DNA from: Acinetobacter sp. A2
Lineage (GTDB): Bacteria; Pseudomonadota; Gammaproteobacteria; Pseudomonadales; Moraxellaceae
Assembly: GCF_012371325.1 (NCBI RefSeq)
Contig: NZ_JAAZQX010000001.1
Span: 127,700 to 191,699, forward strand
Direction of reading: 5' to 3'
DNA: 64,000 nucleotides
The translations under genes and the position numbers were made by a program. The notes beneath the pieces are model-generated. The model was not told the DNA's origin. It did not search any database and saw nothing but the letters and a program-made list of their open reading frames with translations. Shown piece after piece: positions 48,090 through 56,693 of this stretch (its first letter is position 1; each line of letters opens with the position of its first letter).

Positions 48090-49217
48090 ATGATTTGGGT
48101 GGAGATACTGGCAATATTGGTGATTTGGCTCAGTTTTTGGTCGCTGATTCCGCGTGATGAGTGGTGGATTCGGGGCGCAGATTTTCCGCGTTTGCAAATT
48201 TTAGCACTGGGGATTATTGCCTTTATTTTATTGCTAGTTTGGGAACATCCATGGGATATGTCACGCCAAGTGATCTTGATTGGCGTGATTGCTGCTTTGG
48301 CTTATCAACTCAAAATGGTCTTGCCGTACACTTTATTGTGGAAAAAACAGGTGAAGCAAGTTCGTCCTGAACAATTGAACCCTGAAAAACAAATTTCTTT
48401 AATTGTATCCAATGTGCTGACGCCCAACCAAAAGCATCATTTGCTGATTGAACAAATTCAGCAACTGAAACCCGATTTGGTTTTGACCTTGGAGTCTGAC
48501 CAAATTTGGCAACAGGCTTTGACTGAAATTGAGGTGGATTATCCATATCGGGTCGCAGTTCCTTTAGATAATTTGTACGGGATGCATTTGTATAGCCGTT
48601 TGCCACTCAAAGATACAGAAATTAAATTTATTCTCAGTGATGAAATTCCGTCCATTCATACCACTGTATTTTTACCTTCAGGACAACCTGTGCAGCTATA
48701 TTGCTTGCATCCGAAACCACCAAGCCCAACCGAAGCCAAAGACTCAACTTTGCGTGATGCAGAGCTACTTATTGTGGGCGATCAAATCAAAGATTTAGAT
48801 GAAAGTTGCATTGTTATGGGAGATTTAAACGATGTGGCATGGTCACGAACGACACGACTGTTTCAGCGGATTAGTGGCTTGCTTGATCCACGGGTAGGGC
48901 GTCATTACATCAATACCTTTCATGCAGATTATCCCTTGCTGCGTTGGTCGTTAGACCATGTTTTTCATAGCACAGACTTTGCTTTGGTCAAGATGAAACG
49001 CTTAGCACATATCGGCTCGGATCATTTTCCTGTGTATGTGGTTTTGCAGACAGGGCGTATTTTTGATCGGATTCAAGAAGAGTTGCCTCAAACTGATGCC
49101 GATGAGCAAGAAGCACAGGACGCAATTCAGGAAGGCATTGAAAAAGCTGAGCTAGAAGAAAAGATTGTGACAGATGAAATTGCGCAGCCGTATAAAGAGC
49201 AGGGTAAATCGGTTTAG
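48090..49217 (+). CDS. Endonuclease/exonuclease/phosphatase-family membrane protein
   Basis: This 375-residue protein has three N-terminal hydrophobic segments (VEILAILVIWLSFWSLI, LQILALGIIAFILLLVW, VILIGVIAALAYQL) and an EEP catalytic domain. EEP motifs are seen in SNVLTPNQ, VLTLESDQ, MGDLNDVAWS (metal site) and the catalytic IGSDHFPVYV. The start at 48090 has GTGAG 9 nt upstream. The C terminus is very acidic and charged. The substrate is unknown. Confidence 0.82.
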   Translation: MIWVEILAILVIWLSFWSLIPRDEWWIRGADFPRLQILALGIIAFILLLVWEHPWDMSRQVILIGVIAALAYQLKMVLPYTLLWKKQVKQVRPEQLNPEKQISLIVSNVLTPNQKHHLLIEQIQQLKPDLVLTLESDQIWQQALTEIEVDYPYRVAVPLDNLYGMHLYSRLPLKDTEIKFILSDEIPSIHTTVFLPSGQPVQLYCLHPKPPSPTEAKDSTLRDAELLIVGDQIKDLDESCIVMGDLNDVAWSRTTRLFQRISGLLDPRVGRHYINTFHADYPLLRWSLDHVFHSTDFALVKMKRLAHIGSDHFPVYVVLQTGRIFDRIQEELPQTDADEQEAQDAIQEGIEKAELEEKIVTDEIAQPYKEQGKSV

Positions 49218-49232
49218 AAATCAATCGAAAAG

Positions 49233-49250
49233 TGTACGAAATAGCTTACA
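49233..49250 (+). promoter_or_regulatory. GacA-type upstream activating sequence
   Basis: TGTACG-N6-CTTACA differs at one base from the Pseudomonas GacA site TGTAAG-N6-CTTACA. It is centred about 65 nt before the inferred start of the downstream small RNA. The flanking G and C extend the palindrome. Confidence 0.7.
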
Positions 49251-49306
49251 CGGATTTAGGCACATGGCGCATAGTTTATTCTGACTGATCTGGTTAAGAT
49301 TACTTC

Positions 49307-49481
49307 ATCGGCACAAGGACTCGGGAACGGAATATCCCATTAAGGAAGACGACGCCGATGGATGAACATCAAGGATATGATGTAGGTAAGGAATGCCACA
49401 TAATAAAATAACAATAAGTTTTGAAAGCACAACCTCATGAGCCCGAGTTTTACAGGAAGTAGAACTCGGGCGATGATTTTT
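49307..49481 (+). ncRNA. Probable CsrA/RsmA-sequestering small RNA (CsrB/RsmYZ type)
   Basis: No gene lies in 49218-49556. A -10-like TAAGAT is at 49295-49300, with a weak TAGTTT (49272-49277) 17 nt upstream. The predicted RNA holds eight GGA motifs (starting 49317, 49324, 49329, 49344, 49360, 49373, 49390, 49455). Three are shown in loops: GGGA/TCCC at 49323-49338, ACATC/GATGT at 49366-49383, and the terminator loop AGGAA at 49454-49458, in the context TTACAGGAAGTAG like the CsrA site RUACARGGAUGU. CATCGGC (49306-49312) pairs with GCCGATG (49354-49360). The terminator stem (49441-49471) extends to UCAU/AUGA and then T5. Confidence 0.75.
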
Positions 49482-49556
49482 AGGGATTGTTTTTTTTCAC
49501 TTTCATTGTTTTTTAAACGAATTAAATTTCAATCAGCTTGATTTAGTTCTAAGGCT

Positions 49557-50669
49557 TTAGGTGCGTTTTGACTGCAAAACTTGCTGATATAAATCTAAGG
49601 TTTGGTGGCACATATCTGCCAAACTGAATACCTCCACAGGTGCTACGCTTTGCTTTTGCTGTATGTGTAACTCTACAGTTTTCGATAAAGCAGACTGATC
49701 ATCGACTTTTATTAGCCCTTGCGGATACAATTGCGATAAAATTTCTGCTACGCCCCCACGGTTCCAGCCAATTACAGGTGTACCTACAGATAAAGATTCA
49801 AGTGCGGTACGCCCAAAGGTTTCTGCCTGATTAGAAAGAGAAAGTACAATATCGCTAAAAGCAAGCCATTCACGAATATCAGAACGGTGTCCAACAAATG
49901 TTATGACTTCAGTCAAATGTTTATCCTGAATATTTTGTTTTAGTTCTTGCAGGTAAGCTATTTTTTTCGCATCTGCACCGCCTACAACTACAGCATGGAT
50001 ATGTGGATACTGGTTTTTTAATTTCGCAATTAGATCAATTAATGTTTCATGACCTTTTAAACGTGTGATACGTCCTGGCAAACAAATTAAAAACTTATGT
50101 TCAAGTTCAGGAAAATCTTGATAGGTCTGTTGAATCCATTGTGTAGAAGGTTGATAGCCATGTGGAAATGCCGCAGGGTCAATTCCACGATAAATACGGA
50201 CAATATCTTCGGCTGGGCAATTTTTATAATGATCGTGAATGTAGGTGACCACACTGTCTGAAACGGCAATCACTTTTTCAGCTTGGGTCATAATTTGGCT
50301 GTAGCGGTTAATTGAATAAAAACCGTGCACGGTTGAAATTAAGTGAGGACGTTTTTCTGCTGGAATACCTTTTAGAGCAAAATGGGTCAGCCAAGCAGGT
50401 ACACGAGAACGCACATGCACAATGTCTGGTTGATGTTGCAGAATCAGTTGGCGTAAAGGACGGATTTGCCACAAGCTTGATAATGATTTTTTGTGGATGG
50501 CCAACTTTAAATGTATAGAACCTTCAGTTTCAAGTTGGTTCACCATCCGCCCGCCATTCGACACCACCAATGAGGTATGCCCTTGAGCGACTAAGGCACG
50601 GGCAATTTCTAGGGTGCCACGTTCTACACCGCCACTGTTTAATTCGGGTAATAGCTGCATGACTTTCAT
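49557..50669 (-). CDS. Glycosyltransferase family 4 (GT-B)
   Basis: This 370-residue protein has the GT-B opening MKVMQLLPELNSGGVERG and a C-terminal nucleotide-sugar site, LPGRITRLKGHETLIDL, with E(x7)E in QAETFGRTALESLSVGTPVIG. It is 24 nt downstream of the lipid A acyltransferase gene and likely transfers a sugar in LPS/LOS core synthesis. The sugar cannot be named. Confidence 0.88.
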   Translation of the reverse strand: MKVMQLLPELNSGGVERGTLEIARALVAQGHTSLVVSNGGRMVNQLETEGSIHLKLAIHKKSLSSLWQIRPLRQLILQHQPDIVHVRSRVPAWLTHFALKGIPAEKRPHLISTVHGFYSINRYSQIMTQAEKVIAVSDSVVTYIHDHYKNCPAEDIVRIYRGIDPAAFPHGYQPSTQWIQQTYQDFPELEHKFLICLPGRITRLKGHETLIDLIAKLKNQYPHIHAVVVGGADAKKIAYLQELKQNIQDKHLTEVITFVGHRSDIREWLAFSDIVLSLSNQAETFGRTALESLSVGTPVIGWNRGGVAEILSQLYPQGLIKVDDQSALSKTVELHIQQKQSVAPVEVFSLADMCHQTLDLYQQVLQSKRT

Positions 50670-50693
50670 GAATCTTTCCTTTTACCGTACAGA

Positions 50694-51629
50694 TTAGTAA
50701 ATACTGTCATAACCTTCGGGACGGCTCTTAAACCGACGATGAAACCACATATATTGGGTAGGAGCGATGCGTAGTTGCTGCTCAATAATAAAATTGGTGC
50801 GCGTTGCATCTGCGACTTCATCTGCACTTGGAAAATCTAACAGTTCAGGCTCAATCAGCACTTTATATTGAGGGTTGGCAAGCTCACCTGTACGGTAAAA
50901 ATATAACGGAATTGCAGCGGCTTTGGTCATTTTTAACAGACGACGATGCGCCGTGACTGTTGCTGCAGGCACGCCAAAAAATGGCGCCATCACCCCTTGT
51001 TTTAAACCAAAATCCTGATCTGGGCTATACCAAATCGCACGCCCGTTTTTTAATTGTCGGATTAAGCCACGCATATCATCGTGGTCAATTTGATGACCAT
51101 AAATGGTGGCGCGACAACGGTAAATGAGCATGTCCAATAACGGATTGTTTTGTGGGCGATAGACCACGTCAGGGTCAAAATATTGGGCACAGACATAACC
51201 GCCCGCATCGAGTAAAGTAGAATGAGTGCCCAAAAGCAAAACACCACGACCTGCACTCTGTGCCTGCTGAATATGCTCTAAACCTTCAACTTGGGTACGA
51301 CCTTTAAACCACTGTGGGTTGTACCATGCGTTAAGCGTTTCAAATACACCGAGCATTTGATCTACAAATACTTGTCGTGCATTTTCATGCAGTTGCGCTT
51401 CATTCCATTCAGGGAAACACACTTCTAAATTGCGTAAGGTGGTCAACCGACGCGACTTCATGCTTTTAAAGGCTAAATTGCCCAAAAACTGTGCCAAACG
51501 ATACTGAATTGCCCATGGTAAAATGGCTAAAATCATGAGAAAAACGATGCCAATCCATACCCCCCAGTATTTGGGTAACAGGAAAGACCATTGAAATTCA
51601 CCAGGTTGAAATTCAGTGCGTTGACTCAT
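50694..51629 (-). CDS. Lysophospholipid/lipid A acyltransferase (LpxL/LpxM family)
   Basis: This 311-residue inner-membrane protein has one N-terminal hydrophobic anchor (VWIGIVFLMILAILPWAI) and the HxxxxD catalytic motif in GTHSTLLDAG, followed by YRPQNNPLLD and PDQDFGLKQGVMAPFFG. These define HtrB-type secondary acyltransferases of lipid A. The start at 51629 is preferred to 51668. Which of LpxL or LpxM it represents cannot be settled here. Confidence 0.85.
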   Translation of the reverse strand: MSQRTEFQPGEFQWSFLLPKYWGVWIGIVFLMILAILPWAIQYRLAQFLGNLAFKSMKSRRLTTLRNLEVCFPEWNEAQLHENARQVFVDQMLGVFETLNAWYNPQWFKGRTQVEGLEHIQQAQSAGRGVLLLGTHSTLLDAGGYVCAQYFDPDVVYRPQNNPLLDMLIYRCRATIYGHQIDHDDMRGLIRQLKNGRAIWYSPDQDFGLKQGVMAPFFGVPAATVTAHRRLLKMTKAAAIPLYFYRTGELANPQYKVLIEPELLDFPSADEVADATRTNFIIEQQLRIAPTQYMWFHRRFKSRPEGYDSIY

Positions 51630-51685
51630 AATATCCAGATCGCTTGTTGCATCGTTGCAGTGTAGCATGAACCGATTTTAAAATT

Positions 51686-51717
51686 AAAAAGCATCCGTCC
51701 AATGGGAAAGATGCTTT
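51686..51717 (-). terminator. Terminator of uup
   Basis: AAAGCATC (51688-51695) pairs with GATGCTTT (51710-51717). On the minus strand the hairpin is followed by a T run. Confidence 0.75.
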
Positions 51718-51788
51718 AAGAGGTCTGATTTTAGAGGATTTATGCCTAGCGCTTAAACACGTTTGACATATCCCTCGAGCTTATTTAC

Positions 51789-53696
51789 CTAGTTACCATT
51801 GGCCAGATTTTCTAACTCATCCCAGCGTTCTAGTTTTTCCAATAGCTCTTCATCAATTTCTGCCAAACGCTGTGAGGCTTTGGTGGCGGCTTCAGCATCC
51901 GTTACAAACCAAGAGCCATCTGCCAGTTTTTCAGACAATTCTGCTTGTTCCTGCTCCAATGCTTCAATTTCGCCTGGTAATTGCTCCAAAGCACGTTGAT
52001 CTTTGTAGCTTAATTTGACTTTTTTCGCTTGTGGCGCGGCAGCTGCAGCCTCGGCTTTGGCAACAGCTTTTTTTACATCACTTTTTTGATCAACCACAGT
52101 TTGGTCTGGACGCTGCTGCAAATAGTCCTGATAGCCGCCAATATATTCATCAATATTGCCTTTGCCATCAAACACCCAAGTTGAAGTCACTACGTTGTCC
52201 ATAAAGGCACGGTCGTGTGAAATCAGTAATAAAGTTCCTTTATAGTCGCTGAGCATTTCCTCAAGCAATTCTAAAGTGACCATATCCAAGTCATTTGTTG
52301 GCTCATCCATCACAATTAAGTTAGATGGTTTAAGTAATAATTTTGCCAGTAAGATGCGGTTGCGTTCACCGCCAGACAAGGCTTTAACAGGCGTACGTGC
52401 ACGTTCAGGTGAAAATAAAAAGTCTTGCAAATAACTATAGATATGACGACGTTGTCCGTTTACATCTACAAAATCTGAACCTTCAGATACGTTATCTTTA
52501 ACTGATTTTTCCAAATCCAAGACGTTACGCAATTGGTCAAAATAGGCAATTTCGAGCTGTGTTCCTGTTTTGACAGAACCGCCATGCTCAATTTCACCCA
52601 AAATGGCTTTAATCAGTGTAGTTTTACCCACACCGTTGTCACCCACTAAACCAATACGGTCGCCACGTAAAACCAATGCCGAAAAGTCTTTAATAATTGG
52701 TGCTTGATTGCCAAAAGCAACTTGTAAATGTTCAATTTCAAACACAAGTTTGCCTGAGCGGTTGGCTTCCTGTGCAGCCATATTGACTTTGCCTTGTTGG
52801 AAGCGACGAGCCTTCGATTCTTCACGTAAGGCTTTTAAGGCACGCACACGTCCTTCGTTACGGGTACGACGTGCTTTAATGCCTTGGCGAATCCATGCTT
52901 CTTCTTCGGCCAGTTTTTTATCAAATAGTGCGTTTTGTTTTTCTTCAGCTTCAAGTTGCTGTGCTTTTAAATCTAAATAGCGTGAATAGTTGCCTTCATA
53001 GCTGCGTAACACACCACGATCTAGCTCGACAATACGAGTGGCAATACTGTCTACAAAAGCACGGTCATGCGAAATAAACAGCAGGGTTAAATTGTTTTGA
53101 TCGAGTAAGAATTTTTCTAACCATTCAATACTTTCTACATCCAAGTGGTTAGTTGGCTCATCTAATAACAACACATCAGGCTGTGTGAGCAGGGCACGTG
53201 CCAACAACACACGACGTTTACGTCCGCCCGATAAATCGGCCAAGTCTGCATTCGGATCCAGTCCCATTTTACTTAAAATGGCATTGACCTTATTTTCTAG
53301 CGCCCAGCCATCCAGCTGATCCAACTTGTGTTGCAGGTTCCCCATGCGATCACAGGCATCCATATCGCCCAATACACAGGCATCGCTGGCTTCATGGTAG
53401 GCTTTGAGCACCGCAGCTGCTTCACCTGCACCATCGGCCACAATATCAGCCACTTTACCAGATGACATCGGTACATCTTGTGCCAGCATAGAAATAGTGA
53501 TGCCATTTTGCAGCGATACTTCACCGGCATCGGGTAGTAAACTTCCTTCAATCAGTTTAAGTAGAGTAGACTTACCTTCCCCATTACGGCCAATCAAACA
53601 CACTCGTTCGCCACGTTCTAGGTTAAAATTCGCGCCGTCGAGCAAGGCAGGTCCACCAAATGCAAGTTGGACATCCCTTAAAGTAATATAGGCCAT
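51789..53696 (-). CDS. uup: ABC-F protein Uup
   Basis: This 635-residue cytoplasmic twin-ATPase has Walker A motifs GRNGEGKST and GDNGVGKTT, linkers LSGGRKRR and LSGGERNR, and Walker B LLDEPTNHLD and VMDEPTNDLD. The 80-residue interdomain arm and the C-terminal coiled coil (LEQLPGEIEALEQEQAELSE) match Uup. Uup acts on ribosomes and on branched DNA. It is divergent from slyX. Confidence 0.93.
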   Translation of the reverse strand: MAYITLRDVQLAFGGPALLDGANFNLERGERVCLIGRNGEGKSTLLKLIEGSLLPDAGEVSLQNGITISMLAQDVPMSSGKVADIVADGAGEAAAVLKAYHEASDACVLGDMDACDRMGNLQHKLDQLDGWALENKVNAILSKMGLDPNADLADLSGGRKRRVLLARALLTQPDVLLLDEPTNHLDVESIEWLEKFLLDQNNLTLLFISHDRAFVDSIATRIVELDRGVLRSYEGNYSRYLDLKAQQLEAEEKQNALFDKKLAEEEAWIRQGIKARRTRNEGRVRALKALREESKARRFQQGKVNMAAQEANRSGKLVFEIEHLQVAFGNQAPIIKDFSALVLRGDRIGLVGDNGVGKTTLIKAILGEIEHGGSVKTGTQLEIAYFDQLRNVLDLEKSVKDNVSEGSDFVDVNGQRRHIYSYLQDFLFSPERARTPVKALSGGERNRILLAKLLLKPSNLIVMDEPTNDLDMVTLELLEEMLSDYKGTLLLISHDRAFMDNVVTSTWVFDGKGNIDEYIGGYQDYLQQRPDQTVVDQKSDVKKAVAKAEAAAAAPQAKKVKLSYKDQRALEQLPGEIEALEQEQAELSEKLADGSWFVTDAEAATKASQRLAEIDEELLEKLERWDELENLANGN

Positions 53697-53731
53697 AGTG
53701 TTTCCTAAAAAATCTCAAATGAGGATTTGAA

Positions 53732-53974
53732 ATGACTAAACAAAGTATAGATGATCAGGCGTCATTTTCCGCACCCATTGAAGATTTGCAAGTGCGAATT
53801 GCATTTTTGGACGATTTAGTTGAACAATTGAATGAACAAGTGGTACGCCAAAGTCTGGAAATTGCGGATTTAAAGCAACAAATGCAATTGTTGTATCAGC
53901 GGGTTGAGTCTGCCGATTTGTCGGAAGGCATTGCGCCATTTGACCCACTGACTAACCGTCCACCGCATTATTAA
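53732..53974 (+). CDS. slyX: SlyX family protein
   Basis: This 80-residue acidic coiled-coil protein (IEDLQVRIAFLDDLVEQLNEQVVRQSLEIADLKQQMQ) ends with the SlyX tail PPHY. The function is unknown. It lies 35 nt from the divergent uup start. Confidence 0.9.
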   Translation: MTKQSIDDQASFSAPIEDLQVRIAFLDDLVEQLNEQVVRQSLEIADLKQQMQLLYQRVESADLSEGIAPFDPLTNRPPHY

Positions 53975-54120
53975 GGCTCGAAGATGCGTAAATACAGGGA
54001 AGGTAGTTCAGATCAAAACAATGTCAGACATGAATTTTATTTGACCTTTACGATACTTCCCGTTGTAATGCTCGGCTGCTGCGCCAAAATCTTAAAATCT
54101 ACCCGTGTTCGCTAAAATTT

Positions 54121-55086
54121 ATGTCTTCTAAAGTTGTGTTACTTGATCTTGAAAACAACATGCCTACCGCGACCTTGTTGCGAGAGATTGTTGAGCATCA
54201 TCCTAGTGTGTATCTGTTTAATTGTGCAGGAAAATTTGAATACAGCCTGCAAGATTTAACCGAGTTCGCAGGCTGGGTTAGCACAGGTCAGCTCATTATT
54301 TTAGATAGCCCTCGTGCTGAATTTAAAGAGTTTGAATATGCTGTGGTGGTGGGGCAACTGATGGCGCTGCTTGAGCCCGATACACAGGTTGAAGTCATTT
54401 CTGCCGCAGACAGTATTCAGATTTTATTGGAAATGTTGCAGGCTTCAGAAATCGCTTGTCACCTGATTCATATTCAGCCTGAAGTTCAGGCTGCGAAAAG
54501 TAAACATCAATTACCGAGCCCTGCAGCAATTCGCAGTAAGCCTGAATTGCTGTTGGTGAAAAAGTACTGTGAGGCGTTGGCAAAAATGTCAGGTAAACCG
54601 ACGAATCAAGACGCTTTAAAAAACTCGATCGCCAATATTTTGCAGCTTGAAGCAGATAAGGCACAGCATGTGTTGGGCATGTTGATTAACCTAAAAATTG
54701 TTAAACGTGTAGATGAGCAGATCAGTTTCCGTAAAAAAGTACTGAAACAATGGGTGCAGTTAGATTTAGATGCTGTAGCAGAGCCCATTCAAGAGGTGAC
54801 AGAAAAGTCTACGCTAGCGGAGCAAGCAGAAGTTGCAGAATTGCATCCTCAGCATGCGTTGTTTAAAAACTTTAGCCAAATTGACCCTGTGCAATGGGAA
54901 GTGGCAAAAAAACTACGTGAGCTAAAAGGTGATAAGCCTAAAGATATTTATGAGTTGCGTGATTTATTGGAACGACTTTTTCCAAAATCTGACATTCGCT
55001 TATTGCTCAAAGAACTGATTGAAAAAGGCTATATTTATTGGAATGGGCATGAAGTGCTGTATAGCCATGAAATGTTTTTGAGTTGA
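54121..55086 (+). CDS. PIN/NYN-like protein with C-terminal winged-helix-like repeats (paralogue A)
   Basis: This 321-residue protein was not recognised by name. Residues 1-120 look like a PIN/NYN nuclease-type fold: VVLLDLENN (D8/E10 equivalents), FEYAVVVGQL and EVISAADS. The second acidic position, aspartate in paralogue B (ADFGLA), is glutamate here. Residues 155-240 (PELLLVKKYCEALAKM, KNSIANIL, VLGMLINLKIVKRV) recur in the next gene, and another such segment lies at 265-320. There is no visible ribosome site. It forms a unit with the next gene, 15 nt away. Confidence 0.6.
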   Translation: MSSKVVLLDLENNMPTATLLREIVEHHPSVYLFNCAGKFEYSLQDLTEFAGWVSTGQLIILDSPRAEFKEFEYAVVVGQLMALLEPDTQVEVISAADSIQILLEMLQASEIACHLIHIQPEVQAAKSKHQLPSPAAIRSKPELLLVKKYCEALAKMSGKPTNQDALKNSIANILQLEADKAQHVLGMLINLKIVKRVDEQISFRKKVLKQWVQLDLDAVAEPIQEVTEKSTLAEQAEVAELHPQHALFKNFSQIDPVQWEVAKKLRELKGDKPKDIYELRDLLERLFPKSDIRLLLKELIEKGYIYWNGHEVLYSHEMFLS

Positions 55087-55101
55087 TAAGACTGAGGGTA
55101 T

Positions 55102-56109
55102 ATGAAAAAAATATTATTAGTAGACATCGAAAATATTCAAAAAACTGAAAAAGAGCTTTTGAAATACTTAGCTCAATATCAATATGTGTATTTGGTGTAT
55201 GCAAAATCACCTATAAATTTAAGCTTGGACGGTTTGCAGATGCTTTCTGATTTTGTGACTAAGAAAAAGCTTGTTCTTATTAAAATGCCTAAGATAGGAC
55301 CAGATGCTGCAGACTTTGGGTTGGCTTTCTTAGCTGGTCAGTTGTCTATTCAAATGGATAAATCAAATATTGAATTTGATGTTATGTCGAATGATAAGAA
55401 AATTGAATATATTGTTGATTTATTGACAGTAATGGGTTTTAAGTCTCAACAGTTAAAAAAGGATATCTCATCTTCACCTAGTAAAGAGTTTAAATTAATA
55501 AATCAGGAAATTGATTTAAGCTCTGATGAGATGAAACCTTTACTGTTTGCAATTCAATTACTCTTAAAAAATCAACCAAAACAATTTAATTCATTAAACA
55601 ATGCTTTAAAGTCTTGGTTAAAAGGATATACAAGCAATACTAGAAAAATTATTGAGCAGTTAAAAGATTATCAATTAATTCAGATTAAAGATCAGACTGT
55701 AAGTTATGAGCTATCTAGGATGAAAGAAGCTCTTAAAATTAGAAAAAAAGGTGAGGTACAGGCTTTAAGTAAAGCTTTACCATCAGTTGATGAAATTCAG
55801 ATTAAGCCGCATTTACAAAGAGTGAAACAGTATTGTGATTATCTAAGTAAAATTAGAAATAATAAACCTGCAAAATTAAATAGTTTACTGAATTCGATTC
55901 AATCTGTATTAAAGTTAAACACTCAGCAATCGGCTCAAGATTTTACCAATATTTTAATAAAGCAAAATATTGTTAAACAAGAGAGTACCAAACTAACATA
56001 TAACGATTCCTTGATTGAGGCTTGGGCTAGTCTAGACAAAACTTGTTTGAATACAATAATAATTCAGGCAAATTTAATGGGGCAGCCTAATACCGAAGTT
56101 TTGTCATAA
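55102..56109 (+). CDS. PIN/NYN-like protein with C-terminal winged-helix-like repeats (paralogue B)
   Basis: This 335-residue paralogue of the preceding gene has the fuller acidic set: LLVDIENI, PDAADFGLAFLAGQL and DVMSNDKKIEY. This is close to the Dxn/xDxxLaxxLGxL/SxD pattern of PIN-like nucleases. Two helical repeats follow, the second (KPHLQRVKQYCDYLSKI, LNSIQSVLKL, IVKQE) clearly matching paralogue A. Codon use is far AT-richer than its neighbours. GAGGG lies about 5 nt before the ATG. RNA cleavage is an inference. Confidence 0.6.
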   Translation: MKKILLVDIENIQKTEKELLKYLAQYQYVYLVYAKSPINLSLDGLQMLSDFVTKKKLVLIKMPKIGPDAADFGLAFLAGQLSIQMDKSNIEFDVMSNDKKIEYIVDLLTVMGFKSQQLKKDISSSPSKEFKLINQEIDLSSDEMKPLLFAIQLLLKNQPKQFNSLNNALKSWLKGYTSNTRKIIEQLKDYQLIQIKDQTVSYELSRMKEALKIRKKGEVQALSKALPSVDEIQIKPHLQRVKQYCDYLSKIRNNKPAKLNSLLNSIQSVLKLNTQQSAQDFTNILIKQNIVKQESTKLTYNDSLIEAWASLDKTCLNTIIIQANLMGQPNTEVLS

Positions 56110-56209
56110 AGAGCATAAGCTTCGGATAAAGCCTATGATTTTAGTCGTCGGTACTTGCGTTTTATATTGTGCTTATGCAACTCTAATATAAGAATAGAAA
56201 GGTTGTACT

Positions 56210-56659
56210 ATGGAAAATACTGGAATTTGGGTTGCCGTTGCCGTCATTGTATTTGTGATGGGCTCTATTTTTGGTCTGCGTGTAAGCCCAAGAGAAAAAG
56301 CTTTGGGACTAATGCGTGAGAAAGCCCGAAAAATGGGACTACACCCACGTTTGGTGGTTGCACCCGACTGGACCAAAATCCCGAAAGCAACGGAATCACG
56401 TGCCAGTATGGTGGCGTATTATAGCGTCTTAATCGCCGATGCTCGTTTACCATTGATGCGTGCTTTAGTGACAGATCAAAAGCTTAATGTGCTGCATGGC
56501 GATGAGAAATTTCAGGGCTTACCCATTGCATTAAAGGGCATTTATGCTATTGATATGCAGGCAAACTGTGTAGGAATCTATTGGGATGAAGAAGCCGACC
56601 TTCGTGCTACTCAGTTAGATGAAATGAAAGCCTTTTTACATGGCTTGGCAGAACATTAA
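56210..56659 (+). CDS. Conserved hypothetical protein with N-terminal membrane anchor
   Basis: This 149-residue protein has one transmembrane segment (IWVAVAVIVFVMGSIFGL, residues 6-23), then a basic cytoplasmic region (SPREKALGLMREKARKMGLHPRL). The remainder is mixed alpha/beta with WDEEADLRATQLDEMKAFL at the end. I do not recognise a domain. It has GAAAGG 8 nt upstream and lies 34 nt before topA. Confidence 0.7.
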   Translation: MENTGIWVAVAVIVFVMGSIFGLRVSPREKALGLMREKARKMGLHPRLVVAPDWTKIPKATESRASMVAYYSVLIADARLPLMRALVTDQKLNVLHGDEKFQGLPIALKGIYAIDMQANCVGIYWDEEADLRATQLDEMKAFLHGLAEH

Positions 56660-56693
56660 TTTTTAAACCATTAAATAGGAAATACGGTTACTT

